NCBI GenBank assembly: GCA_034189325.1
Contig: JAXHUM010000015.1
Location: 1-64,000 of the forward strand
DNA: 64,000 nucleotides
Reading direction: 5' to 3'
Source of the DNA: JAXHUM01 sp034189325
GTDB taxonomy: Bacteria > Desulfobacterota > DSM-4660 > Desulfatiglandales > Desulfatiglandaceae
A program made the translations under genes and the position numbers. Shown piece after piece: positions 8,537 through 17,391 of the stretch. Each line of letters starts with the position of its first letter. Position 1 is the stretch's first letter. A model generated the notes under the pieces. That model was not told the DNA's origin, did no database searches, and saw nothing but the letters and a program-made list of their open reading frames with translations.

Positions 8537-8779
8537 GGGCCTGGGCAGGCCATGCCCTCATGCTTAACCGATTTGGATGAACTCTTTGACTTGTCGAGGG
8601 CCTTTTCAAACCTGCCTTTAGTGAAAGGAGGGGGGATGGGCGTTATGGCAATGGATACCTGTGAAGAATTCGGCACGGAGGTCGTTGAACTGTCTGAAGA
8701 GGCCATGAAGGGATTGCACGGGATATCTCCTCTGTGGGAAGGATTCTTTAACCCCTTGGATGTCCGGCCAGGCGTCTGA
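8537..8779 (+). pseudogene. Fragment of an NDP-forming acyl-CoA synthetase
   Basis: An 80-codon open stretch bounded by stop codons at 8534-8536 and 8777-8779. It encodes DELFDLSRAFSNLPLVKG, then GGMGVMAMDTCEEFG, VELSEEAMKGL and FFNPLDV. These match in order the middle of ADP-forming acetate/acyl-CoA synthetases, where the pattern is LPKG-x-AIVTNAGGPGVMAADACE followed by LSEET and NPVD. The bases for the AIVTN strand appear to be deleted, and nothing of the rest of the enzyme lies around it. It is best read as a decayed gene. Such enzymes make ATP from acyl-CoAs in anaerobes. A small functional protein cannot be ruled out but is unlikely. Confidence 0.6.
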
Positions 8780-8823
8780 TTCAAAAGACTGGATGTCGCA
8801 AAAGCTTTCACAACTCTACGAAA

Positions 8824-10107
8824 ATGCCCGACTATAACAACCTGCCCCACATGCTTTACGCGGACAGCCTGGGTCGAATCTATGATCACCCCCATTACCG
8901 CATGGGGGGGGGGTCCGGTCCGAATCCCGTTCATTTAAAGGAGGCGGACCTCCTTCCCGTTCCTGAATACAGCAAGTTCTTTTTTCTTCCGGAATGCCCT
9001 CCTATCGGCCTTGATCCGGATACCGGCGAGTTTGTCGCTGTTCCGGAAGTCGAGATCGACGGCGTTATGAACAAATGTTTCGCCGTTGCCGTGTTCCTCG
9101 AGCCAGGTGTTGTGCGTACTTACCTGCCTGCGGCTGATTACTCCCGTAAAGACTATATTCTTCCCATGTGGGCCTACACAGCAGTCGGGTTCAGGGATGG
9201 CGATTACTGGGCCGCCGGATTCTGGATCGAGCACAATCCAAAGTGGGACCCCAACAACTACGATGACCGAGACCTTGTCGCCGCTGTTGAGAGTTATCAG
9301 CGAAAACATAAGGCAAGCAATCTCGTTGAACACCTCATCCATTGTGCCACACAAAACCATTGTTTTGCAGCCAAGAACCTTTTTTTGAATAGATGGGAAG
9401 CGCCCCTGCCGGTCAGCCGGAGATGCAATGCCGCCTGTCTCGGATGTCTATCGCTGCAAACAGACCTCCCCTGTGATGCCTCTCACCAGAGAATCGGTTT
9501 CACCCCTTCAGCAGATGAGATCGTCTCTATTGCGGTCGAACATCTCAATCTTGCCCCTGAGGCGATTGTGAGTTTTGGGCAGGGGTGTGAGGGCGAACCC
9601 CTGACGGAACACAGACTCGTAGGAGATAGCATCAGGCGAATCAGGGATAAGACGGAAAAAGGGACCATTAATCTCAACACCAACGGGAGCTATCCCGAAC
9701 GGGTTCGTGAAATAATTGAACAGGGCCTGGATTCCATCCGGATCAGCCTCAACAGCGCCCGTCCAGAACTTTACAGGGCCTATTACCGGCCAAAGGACTA
9801 TGATTTTGATGATGTAGCGGCCTCCATTAGGCTCTCAAAAGAAATGGGCCTGTACACCATGATAAACTACCTCGTTTTCCCAGGCATCACCGATCAGGAA
9901 AAGGAGGTTGATGCATTGAGAAAGTTGATCCATGAAACCGGAGTGAATTTCATTCATCTCAAGAACTTGAATATTGATCCCGGTCTCTACCTGGAAAAGA
10001 TGCCCTCCGGGGAGTCATCGACTCTGGGGATGAGGCAGGTGGTGACCATCCTGGAGGAAGAATTTGCTGATCTGGATCTGGGCTATTTTAATCGGCCGGT
10101 GCGGTAG
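8824..10107 (+). CDS. Radical SAM protein of unknown substrate
   Basis: 427 residues. The radical SAM cluster motif is Cys201-x3-Cys205-x2-Cys208, unusually far into the protein, because about 190 residues precede it. That N-terminal part has a metal- or substrate-like flavour (many Asp, His and aromatic residues; HPHYRMGGGSGPNPV, FFLPECPPIGLDPDTG) and I do not recognise it. The TIM-barrel part follows, with VSFGQGCEGEPL (SAM-binding GGEP-like element), LNTNGS and IRISLNSARPELY. There is no C-terminal twitch or SPASM cysteine set. The start ATG at 8824 has no good ribosome binding site. It stands alone between a gene fragment and convergent purD, so context does not tell the substrate. Confidence 0.8.
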   Translation: MPDYNNLPHMLYADSLGRIYDHPHYRMGGGSGPNPVHLKEADLLPVPEYSKFFFLPECPPIGLDPDTGEFVAVPEVEIDGVMNKCFAVAVFLEPGVVRTYLPAADYSRKDYILPMWAYTAVGFRDGDYWAAGFWIEHNPKWDPNNYDDRDLVAAVESYQRKHKASNLVEHLIHCATQNHCFAAKNLFLNRWEAPLPVSRRCNAACLGCLSLQTDLPCDASHQRIGFTPSADEIVSIAVEHLNLAPEAIVSFGQGCEGEPLTEHRLVGDSIRRIRDKTEKGTINLNTNGSYPERVREIIEQGLDSIRISLNSARPELYRAYYRPKDYDFDDVAASIRLSKEMGLYTMINYLVFPGITDQEKEVDALRKLIHETGVNFIHLKNLNIDPGLYLEKMPSGESSTLGMRQVVTILEEEFADLDLGYFNRPVR

Positions 10108-10138
10108 TGTCGCAAGGGTGTGATGTTGGCAAGGTATG

Positions 10139-10208
10139 AAAAAGGCCGGAGATATTCGACTACCCAAGGACCATGGAGGTCTCCATGGCCCTCTGCTCCT
10201 TCCGGCTT
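10139..10208. terminator. Bidirectional terminator between radical SAM gene and purD
   Basis: GGCCGGA (10144-10150) can pair with TCCGGCTT (10201-10208) and encloses a near-perfect palindrome CCATGGAG-GT-CTCCATGG centred at 10180. On the minus strand the outer stem is followed by TTTTT (10143-10139), as expected for the purD transcript. The same structure can serve the plus-strand radical SAM gene. Confidence 0.6.
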
Positions 10209-10221
10209 GTTGACAACCTGC

Positions 10222-11514
10222 TTAAGGGTTCGATTTTTCTCGGGCAATGGCTCGGTGTCCGATATCGGTCCGATAGTAAACGTCCTTCCAGGTGATCTGC
10301 CTTGCCGCGGCATAGGCCCTGGCCTGGGCTTGACGGACTGTCTTGCCGAGTGCGGTGGCGCATAGCACCCTGCCGCCATTGGTAACAGTCCTGCCTTCAT
10401 CGACTTTGGTTCCCGCATGGAAGACCTTCACCCCCTCTTCCTCCTTTTCGGGAAGGCCGGAAATGACGGCTCCCTTGTCATAGCTGATCGGATAACCACC
10501 GGAAGCCATAACCACTCCCAAGGCCACACGTTCATCCCATTTCGTAGTGACTTGATCCAATCGACCCTCAAGGGCTACCAGGCATAGCTCGACCAGATCG
10601 GACCTGAGACGGAGAAGAATAGGCTGGGTTTCGGGATCACCCAAACGGCAGTTGTATTCAAGGACATGGGGTGTGCCCTCCGACCCGATCATGAGGCCGG
10701 CATAGAGAAACCCTGTGTAAGGATGCCCCTCAAGGACCATCCCCTCTACAGTCGGTTCAATGACCTCTTGCATAATTCTGTGATAGAGTTCCTCAGTTAC
10801 AACCGGAGCAGGAGAATAGGCACCCATACCACCGGTGTTAGGGCCTGTATCTCCATTATCCCTCGCCTTGTGATCTTGAGATGTGGCCAGCGGCAGGATA
10901 TGCCGGCCGTCGACCATAACAATAAAACTGGCCTCCTCACCTTCGAGGCATTCCTCTATGACCACGCGACGACCTGCGTCGCCGAATAAATGACCTGCAA
11001 GCATGTCTTGGGAGGCGGATAAGGCCTCTTCTACAGAATGACATATGATGACTCCTTTGCCGGCGGCAAGCCCATCGGCCTTGACAACAATAGGGGGCCC
11101 CTGGTCACGTATGAAGGCCGAAGCTGCCTCCATGTCGTTGCACACCCTGTAACGTGCTGTGGAAATATGGTGTTTTGCCAGGAAGTCCTTTGCAAAAGCC
11201 TTGGAACCTTCCAGCTTGGCTCCTTGCAGAGTGGGGCCGAAGCAGCGTAGACCCGCTTCCTGGAAGGCGTCTGTAATACCTGAAACGAGAGGGTCTTCCG
11301 GACCGACGATAGTGAGGCCGACCTTTTCTTTTAGGGCAAGATCCACAAGCCGGTCTATATCGGAGGGATCGATTGGAAGATTTTCGATCTTTTTCTCTGC
11401 GGCGGTTCCCGCATTGCCGGGAGCCACCAATACCCTCTCTACGCGACTCGATTGGGAGCATTTCCAGGCAAGGGCGTGCTCACGACCTCCGCTTCCGATA
11501 ACCAGAACATTCAT
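10222..11514 (-). CDS. purD: Phosphoribosylamine-glycine ligase
   Basis: 430 residues, normal length. PurD (GARS) joins glycine to phosphoribosylamine using ATP, the second step of purine synthesis, in the cytoplasm. The ATP-grasp enzyme shows all landmarks: N-terminal MNVLVIGSGGREHALAW, PEDPLVSG, the ATP-binding VVKADGLAAGKGV, SQDHKARDNGDTGPNTGGMGAYSP (the family signature area) and EYNCRLGDPETQ with the metal ligands. A strong GGAGGAGG lies upstream of the ATG. It reads away from the chemotaxis island and is transcribed alone. Confidence 0.96.
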   Translation of the reverse strand: MNVLVIGSGGREHALAWKCSQSSRVERVLVAPGNAGTAAEKKIENLPIDPSDIDRLVDLALKEKVGLTIVGPEDPLVSGITDAFQEAGLRCFGPTLQGAKLEGSKAFAKDFLAKHHISTARYRVCNDMEAASAFIRDQGPPIVVKADGLAAGKGVIICHSVEEALSASQDMLAGHLFGDAGRRVVIEECLEGEEASFIVMVDGRHILPLATSQDHKARDNGDTGPNTGGMGAYSPAPVVTEELYHRIMQEVIEPTVEGMVLEGHPYTGFLYAGLMIGSEGTPHVLEYNCRLGDPETQPILLRLRSDLVELCLVALEGRLDQVTTKWDERVALGVVMASGGYPISYDKGAVISGLPEKEEEGVKVFHAGTKVDEGRTVTNGGRVLCATALGKTVRQAQARAYAAARQITWKDVYYRTDIGHRAIAREKSNP

Positions 11515-11803
11515 CTATCCTCCTCCTCTCTGCAGGTGCCGATTATACGGCTTTGATGATTATGGCCTTATAAAAAAAACGCATGATAAGGTCAAGTATC
11601 AATAATCATCGGAAGGTATTGTTAAGCATACGAAATAAGCAGGCCAATATGATCTACGAGGCTGGTCTTGGCCTCATGCGCTTGTCAAAATCATGACATC
11701 TTCCGTCAATTTCGCAGTCGAATTCTCCGTCCCTCTCCTCCAAACCCTTGCTAACCGGCTTTCCCCGCCTACAGTGGTGAGCGTAATATGTGGATAGGGG
11801 TGT
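11515..11803. other. Spacer between purD and the chemotaxis island
   Basis: Divergent genes; must hold the purD promoter (minus). A 65-codon minus-strand ORF at 11654-11851 has no known similarity and covers the sigma-54 promoter, so it is probably chance. Otherwise nothing recognisable. Confidence 0.35.
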
Positions 11804-11820
11804 GTGGCACAGAGTTTGCT
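11804..11820 (+). promoter_or_regulatory. Sigma-54 (RpoN) promoter of the chemotaxis island
   Basis: TGGCAC (11805-11810), five bases, then TTGCT (11816-11820): the -24 GG and -12 GC are exactly ten bases apart, as sigma-54 demands. A start of transcription near 11832 would give a leader of about 58 bases before the STAS gene. A second such site (47001-47016) faces the minus-strand half of the island. Confidence 0.75.
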
Positions 11821-11889
11821 GTTCCCATGAAAGGGTCAAAAAGGGGCTCACACAGCCTCTGATTTTATCATATTAATGAGGAGCGCAGC

Positions 11890-12198
11890 ATGGCAGGAAT
11901 GAAGAAGACCACTCAGAACAATGTCGTAAAACCGGGAAAGGAACTGACGGCATCAAAGGGAGATGGGATTACGAAGAAGCTCCAGAAGAAGATGCATGGA
12001 GGGATAACTCAAATGACCATGGACCTGTCGGCCGTGAAAAAAATGGACACGATCGGACTTGGGTTGATCATGGCGGCACATAATGCCCTTAAGGAGGCCG
12101 GCGGAAACCTTAACCTGATAAACGTACCCCATGAGCTATCCGCCGTTTTTGAAGCCATGGGGCTGGCGCCGCATATTGAATGGGAAGTTATTGCGTGA
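11890..12198 (+). CDS. STAS-domain protein
   Basis: 102 residues, one STAS domain. The core is QMTMDLSAVKKMDTIGLGLIMAAHNALKEAGGNLNLINVP followed by VFEAMGLAPHIEW. In anti-sigma-factor antagonists the loop after the second strand carries a phosphorylatable serine (DSSGLG type); here it reads DTIGLG, with Thr at or near that place. The first 40 residues are basic and lack the usual first strand hydrophobicity. Gene position directly before cheA and right behind the sigma-54 promoter suggests a role in tuning the kinase, perhaps with the REC-STAS protein at 36364-37107. GAGG precedes the ATG. No anti-sigma kinase is seen nearby. Confidence 0.8.
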   Translation: MAGMKKTTQNNVVKPGKELTASKGDGITKKLQKKMHGGITQMTMDLSAVKKMDTIGLGLIMAAHNALKEAGGNLNLINVPHELSAVFEAMGLAPHIEWEVIA

Positions 12199-12268
12199 TC
12201 AGGAAACGAGGTTTTTGAGTTGCGCTGGTTCTGGTCAAAGTAAATGAAAAAAGAGACGGGAGACAGAT

Positions 12269-15200
12269 ATGAGTATGGAAAATGATGAAACCCTACAGAT
12301 ATACATAGAGGAGTCCCTTGAACATCTGGCGGATATCGAAAACGATTTTCTGGCTATTGAAGCGGCAGGGGCTGATATCGACGAAGACCTTGTCAACAAG
12401 GTGTATCGTGCCGCCCATTCCATAAAGGGTGGGGCCGGTTTCATGGGCCTGACCAACATAAAAGATCTCACTCACGAGATGGAGAATATTCTCGGCAAGA
12501 TCAGGAGTCGAGAAATGATTCCCAATCCTGAGATGATCAATATTCTCCTGTCCGCCTCGGACCTTCTCGGCCAAATGATCAATGACGTGGAAAACAGCAA
12601 TGAGGTCGATATATCTGAACATCTGGCAGCTTTGAAGGCCGTAGGGGAAGGGGGTCAGTCATTGCAGGAGGAGCCCGCTGACCCGAAGGAGGAAGAGAGA
12701 GAAGAGGAAGCTAGTTCGGTATCGGTTGAGCCTCAGGAGAGTCCAGCTCCTGTTGAGGAGCCTTCTCACGAAGCTGTTGTCCTATCCTTGCCTGACGATG
12801 AATTTTTCATTTCAGTAGACAAGGAGCCCCTCTTGGCGGCAATGACAGAGGGAAAGCATGTCTACCTGGTCGCTATAGACCTGATTCGTGACATTCATAT
12901 GCGAGACAAGACGCCTCAAGACCTTATTCAAGAAATGGAGCAGGCAGGTAGCGTACTGTCCGGGAAGGTCGATATAGATGCCGCCGGGACCCTTGAGCAG
13001 GGAGCTCCATTGAGGCTTCCCTATGTTGTTGTCTTTGCAACCATTTTAAAGCCGAATGATATTGACGCCCTCTTTGAGATCGAAAAAGAGAATATCTTTC
13101 AAGTGACAGAGGATTTCACTCTTAAAGAGATTGTTGAGAAAGAGAAGGAGGTGGATGAGCCTTCCGCCACGAGTATCCCAGCCGAGCCTCAACCAGTGCC
13201 TCAAAAGGAGGAGGCGGTTGCCGAATCAGGCTGGCAGGACGAAGAGCTGGTGCAAGAACCGATACCCTCACAGCAGGAGCTGGGAGAAAAGGTGGATAAC
13301 GCAGTGAGCGAAGAGACTGTGAAGGAAACGAGGAACAGCCCATCGGCCAAGCCACAAGGGCCCCAGGACACCAGCCTTCGAGTACATGTAAGTCTTCTTG
13401 ATTCCCTCATGAATCTCGCCGGAGAACTCGTCTTAAGCCGAAACCAACTCTTGCAGTCGATGTCGATCGGTGACCAGCGCGCCTCTGAAATTGCTGGCCA
13501 GAGAATTGATCTTATCACTTCGGAGCTGCAGGAAGCGATCATGCTTACCAGGATGCAGCCGATTGGAAGCGTATTCAATAAATTCCCAAGAGTTGTGAGG
13601 GACCTGGCAAGAAACCTCGGAAAGGAAGTCGACCTGACGCTCGAAGGCAAAGAAGTCGAATTGGACAAGACCATAATTGAATCGATCAGCGATCCCCTGA
13701 CGCATCTGGTAAGGAATGCCGTTGATCATGGTATTGAGCTACCTGAAGAACGGACAAGGGCAGGTAAGAAAGCAATGGGGCGCGTGCTATTGCGCGCGTT
13801 TCACGAGGCCGGGCAGGTGAATATCGAGATCAGGGATGACGGCAAAGGGCTTGACGGCGATAAACTGGCCGCGACCGCCGTAGCTAAAGGAATCGCCACG
13901 GAAGAACAGATCAAAATGATGTCGGACAAAGAAAAGGTCAATCTCATCTTTCTCCCGGGGTTTTCCACTGCCGAAAAGGTCACTGACGTGTCGGGACGGG
14001 GAGTCGGCATGGATGTGGTCAAGACCAACCTGGATAAGCTCGGGGGAGTCGTGGATATTGACACTCGGCCGGGAGAGGGCACGGTGATCGGTATAAAGCT
14101 TCCTCTGACCCTTGCGATTATCCCGAGTCAGATCATTGTTACCGGTGGAGAGCGATACGCGATTCCGCAGGTAAATATGGAAGAGTTGCTGAGGATTCCC
14201 GCAGATAAGGTCAAGGATAGAATAGAAAAAGTGGGAGACGCCGATGTCGTGAGGCTCCGCGGTAACCTCCTTCCCTTGATCCGGCTGGCCGACGTCATAG
14301 GGGCTGAAGGCACTTATTTTGATGCCGGGGAAGGCAGAGAAAAGAGGGATCGACGGAAGAACATAGCGGACCGGAGATCAAAGAAGACCTTGGTTAAATA
14401 TGAAGATGGCGATGTCGAGGAGCAAGGAGAAGGGAATCCCGAGATGCCTAGCTTTCGAAAAGAACGCGATCCCAACGACAGACGCTTTCACGCTGACAGT
14501 GCCGTCAATATTGTGGTGGTGTCGGCGGGAGCTCTGAAATATGGTCTTGTTGTTGATGAACTCCATGATTCCGAGGAGATTGTGGTCAAACCTTTGGGGA
14601 GACACCTAAAACACACAAAGGGCTATGCCGGCGCGACGATCATGGGAGATGGCCGTGTGGCCCTTATCCTGGATGTGGCCGGCCTATCCAGGATGGCGGA
14701 GCTCACATCGATTGAAGCCGCCGACGGCAGTGCGGGAGAAGTCAGGGATTCAGGCCAATCAAAAGAGGATATTCAGTCTCTCCTCCTTTTCAGGAACGCC
14801 GAGGAGGAACAATTTGCCGTCCCCCTTGGCCTTGTATCACGCATTGAAAAGGCCAAAAGAACAATGCTGGAGGAAGTTGGAGGGAAAAGAGTCATGCAGT
14901 ACAGGGGGAAAAGCCTCCCACTGATAGCCATCGAGGATGTGGCAAAGGTAACGCCCATGGGGGATAAGGAAGATCTCATTGTGATTGTTTTCCTGATCGC
15001 GGGGAAAGAGGTAGGGCTTTTAGGGACAGCCCCTGTAGACGCGACGGAGATCTCCGTAGAATTTGACGAGATCACGCTGAAACAAACAGGTGTTATGGGC
15101 TCCGCTATCATCAACGACTACACGACGATGATGGTGGACATCTACGATATGGTTGAGAAAATCAACCCGGATTGGTTTTCGGGAAGGGAAGAGATCACAA

Positions 15201-15589
15201 TGGAAGATGGGGAGGCCCTAACTCTTCTCTATGCCGAGGATTCAAACTTTTTTCGATCCCAGGTCAAGGGGTTTCTGGAGGAAGACGGCTATAAGGTGAT
15301 TGAAGCGGAAGACGGAATGGTTGCATGGGACCTCATTCAAAAGCATGCGGGTGAGATTTCCATGGTCGTTACCGATATTGAAATGCCGAACCTTGACGGT
15401 TACGGTCTTGCAAAGAAGATAAAAGAAGATCCCCGGTTTTCCAACCTCCCTATCGTCGGTCTAACAACGCTTGCGTCAGATGAAGATATTGCAAAGGGAA
15501 AAGAGGCTGGGATTGATGATTATCAGATTAAACTGGACAAAGAAAAATTGCTCGGAAGCATCCATGATTTTTTAGCAAAGATCTACTGA
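12269..15589 (+). CDS. cheA: Hybrid chemotaxis kinase CheA with C-terminal receiver
   Basis: 1106 residues. Order: P1/Hpt domain with phosphorylated His50 in AAHSIKGGAGF; an acidic Glu/Pro-rich linker (about 125-170); a poorly conserved domain (about 172-290) in the place of P2; a second acidic linker; P3 dimerisation (about 365-435); ATPase with HLVRNAVDHG and DDGKGLD boxes; a CheW-like domain with a long charged insertion (RDRRKNIADRR region); a second CheW-like domain; and a receiver at the end (AEDSN, VVTDIEMPNLDG, TTLAS, IKLDKE). CheA-receiver fusions are typical of FrzE/WspE-type systems, in which the receiver can act as phosphate sink or output. GGGAG precedes the ATG. It follows the STAS gene and heads the plus-strand gene set. 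Confidence 0.9.
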   Translation: MSMENDETLQIYIEESLEHLADIENDFLAIEAAGADIDEDLVNKVYRAAHSIKGGAGFMGLTNIKDLTHEMENILGKIRSREMIPNPEMINILLSASDLLGQMINDVENSNEVDISEHLAALKAVGEGGQSLQEEPADPKEEEREEEASSVSVEPQESPAPVEEPSHEAVVLSLPDDEFFISVDKEPLLAAMTEGKHVYLVAIDLIRDIHMRDKTPQDLIQEMEQAGSVLSGKVDIDAAGTLEQGAPLRLPYVVVFATILKPNDIDALFEIEKENIFQVTEDFTLKEIVEKEKEVDEPSATSIPAEPQPVPQKEEAVAESGWQDEELVQEPIPSQQELGEKVDNAVSEETVKETRNSPSAKPQGPQDTSLRVHVSLLDSLMNLAGELVLSRNQLLQSMSIGDQRASEIAGQRIDLITSELQEAIMLTRMQPIGSVFNKFPRVVRDLARNLGKEVDLTLEGKEVELDKTIIESISDPLTHLVRNAVDHGIELPEERTRAGKKAMGRVLLRAFHEAGQVNIEIRDDGKGLDGDKLAATAVAKGIATEEQIKMMSDKEKVNLIFLPGFSTAEKVTDVSGRGVGMDVVKTNLDKLGGVVDIDTRPGEGTVIGIKLPLTLAIIPSQIIVTGGERYAIPQVNMEELLRIPADKVKDRIEKVGDADVVRLRGNLLPLIRLADVIGAEGTYFDAGEGREKRDRRKNIADRRSKKTLVKYEDGDVEEQGEGNPEMPSFRKERDPNDRRFHADSAVNIVVVSAGALKYGLVVDELHDSEEIVVKPLGRHLKHTKGYAGATIMGDGRVALILDVAGLSRMAELTSIEAADGSAGEVRDSGQSKEDIQSLLLFRNAEEEQFAVPLGLVSRIEKAKRTMLEEVGGKRVMQYRGKSLPLIAIEDVAKVTPMGDKEDLIVIVFLIAGKEVGLLGTAPVDATEISVEFDEITLKQTGVMGSAIINDYTTMMVDIYDMVEKINPDWFSGREEITMEDGEALTLLYAEDSNFFRSQVKGFLEEDGYKVIEAEDGMVAWDLIQKHAGEISMVVTDIEMPNLDGYGLAKKIKEDPRFSNLPIVGLTTLASDEDIAKGKEAGIDDYQIKLDKEKLLGSIHDFLAKIY

Positions 15590-15810
15590 TCATCTCCTAA
15601 AGAGTTGTTTCCCATATGCAACCTTGGGTGGGGACGGGCCTTAAGGTTTCATGCGTTATCGCATCCTGAGAAGTCCGTCGAATAGCTTTCCAAGTTAAAT
15701 AAAGAGGTTATGGTGTGATTCATACCATCTGTACAGAGAAGGCTTTGAGGGTAGCTGGGCTTTTCGGAACGAATTTTTAGTTATTTAGTCAATGAGAAGA
15801 GGAGTGAGAA

Positions 15811-17097
15811 ATGGACAAAGAGTTTCTAGTAGTAGTGACGGTCTGTACATCAATATGCGCGGCCATTGGTCTCTTGTGTTACTTGAAATACAAACGGCGA
15901 TTTATAACCAAAATCACCTTATTAACATTAATAAATACGGTCGTTATGGTAATCATTGCCTTTCTTTTAGGCAAGATGGGAGTCCATCTGTGGAATTTGT
16001 CAATAACGGCGGTAATCGGTTCCGGTACAATTATCGGCGTGATCTATGCCAATATGAGAATGATCACCGCACCGGTCAATAAACTCAATGAGATCGTAAA
16101 GGATATCGCCGAAGGGGAAGGCGACCTTACGAAGCGCGTTGATATTGATACCAAAGATGAGGTCGGCGAACTCTCTCGGTGGCTGAATCTCTTCTTGGAG
16201 AAGCTCCAAGGCATCATGAAAGACATTTCAAAGAATACGGAAACTCTGAACAAAGCCTCAACAGACCTCTCGGAACTCTCAAACCAGATGTCCTCGGGGG
16301 CTGCCGATGTATCGGGGCGATCGGGGACTGTGGCTGCCTCGTCCGAAGAGATGAGCGCCAATATGACCTCGGTGGCTGCGGCCATTGAGCAAGCCTCAAC
16401 CAACACCGGCATAGTCGCCACCTCCGCGGAAGAGATGACATCGGTCATCAATGAGATTGCTGAGAATTCGGAAAAGGCAAGAGCCATTACCGGGGAAGCG
16501 GTCACAGAGGCCGGAAACGCCTCGGAAAAGGTGGATGAACTCGGAAGAGCTGCCCAGGAGATAGGCAAGGTCACGGAAACGATCACGGAGATATCAGAGC
16601 AGACCAACCTTCTGGCCCTTAACGCGACAATAGAGGCGGCACGGGCAGGGGAGGCCGGAAAGGGATTTGCCGTCGTGGCGAATGAAATCAAAGAGCTTGC
16701 CAAGCAGACAGCCGAGGCCACCCAGGAGATCAAGAGCCGTATTGAGGGTATCCAGGCATCCACAGAGGGGACAGTCACCCAGATAGGGCAGATTTCAGAA
16801 GTGACCAATGAAGTCAGCGAGATTGTGTCTACCATTGCCACGGCAGTGGAAGAGCAGTCAGCGACTACAAAGGAGATCGCCGCAAATATCGCGCAGGCGT
16901 CTCAAGGGATCCAGGAGGTGACCGAAAACGTGGCACAGGGCTCCACGGTATCTACACAGATCGCGGCCGATATAGCTGAGGTCAGCCAGGCCGCGAGTGA
17001 GATTTCAAACAGTTCTTCCCAGGTGGACCTTAGTTCTCAAGAGTTGAGAACGCTCGCAGAGGAGCTCAGTGGACTGGTCGGGAAATTCAAAGTGTGA
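15811..17097 (+). CDS. Methyl-accepting chemotaxis protein without periplasmic domain
   Basis: 428 residues. Three hydrophobic segments (about 5-24, 34-55, 60-78) with only short loops are followed directly by HAMP (about 83-135, ending GEGDLTKRVDI ... DEVGEL) and the coiled signalling domain with the hairpin tip EQTNLLALNATIEAARAGEAGKGFAVVA. The receptor therefore cannot bind a ligand in a periplasmic pocket; it may sense the membrane state or work with a partner such as the Cache protein encoded next. From about 16306 to 16970 the DNA is nearly identical to the second MCP (19206-19870), a recent duplication or conversion. AGGAG precedes the ATG. Confidence 0.9.
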   Translation: MDKEFLVVVTVCTSICAAIGLLCYLKYKRRFITKITLLTLINTVVMVIIAFLLGKMGVHLWNLSITAVIGSGTIIGVIYANMRMITAPVNKLNEIVKDIAEGEGDLTKRVDIDTKDEVGELSRWLNLFLEKLQGIMKDISKNTETLNKASTDLSELSNQMSSGAADVSGRSGTVAASSEEMSANMTSVAAAIEQASTNTGIVATSAEEMTSVINEIAENSEKARAITGEAVTEAGNASEKVDELGRAAQEIGKVTETITEISEQTNLLALNATIEAARAGEAGKGFAVVANEIKELAKQTAEATQEIKSRIEGIQASTEGTVTQIGQISEVTNEVSEIVSTIATAVEEQSATTKEIAANIAQASQGIQEVTENVAQGSTVSTQIAADIAEVSQAASEISNSSSQVDLSSQELRTLAEELSGLVGKFKV

Positions 17098-17373
17098 GTC
17101 GATTGTAGCGTGACATGAGCGGACGCATGGAGGTCTTTTCAAGTCGCCTTATTATGACCGGCCGAGGAGCTGAGGTGGAAGTTGGTGTTGCAGATGGCAC
17201 GTAGCAAAGGTGATCCTGGAAAGGCACCCTATTGGAGGGTGGTCGCAGACTACGCGCGGGGCAATATTTGAAAAATGAGTACTGTAAGAAAGGAGGTAAC
17301 TGTCGAAACAAAACCTTGGGTAATAATCGCCCCATAAAAGGGCCCGTAAAACAAATCATTTTAAATTAGAACA
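17098..17373. other. Spacer between MCP and Cache protein genes
   Basis: 276 bases without a gene. It contains a perfect -24 sigma-54 half (TGGCACG, 17193-17199) that lacks a -12 GC, and an AAAGGAGG (17290-17297) without a start codon behind it. A small hairpin-like GCCCC...GGGC pair lies at 17331-17345. Confidence 0.35.
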
Positions 17374-17391
17374 ATGAAGGGGAATGGAATC

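Noticed and set aside
17193..17210. Sigma-54-like TGGCACG upstream of the Cache gene
   Set aside because: The -24 half is perfect but ten bases after the GG stands AG, not GC; without the -12 element it is not a usable sigma-54 promoter.
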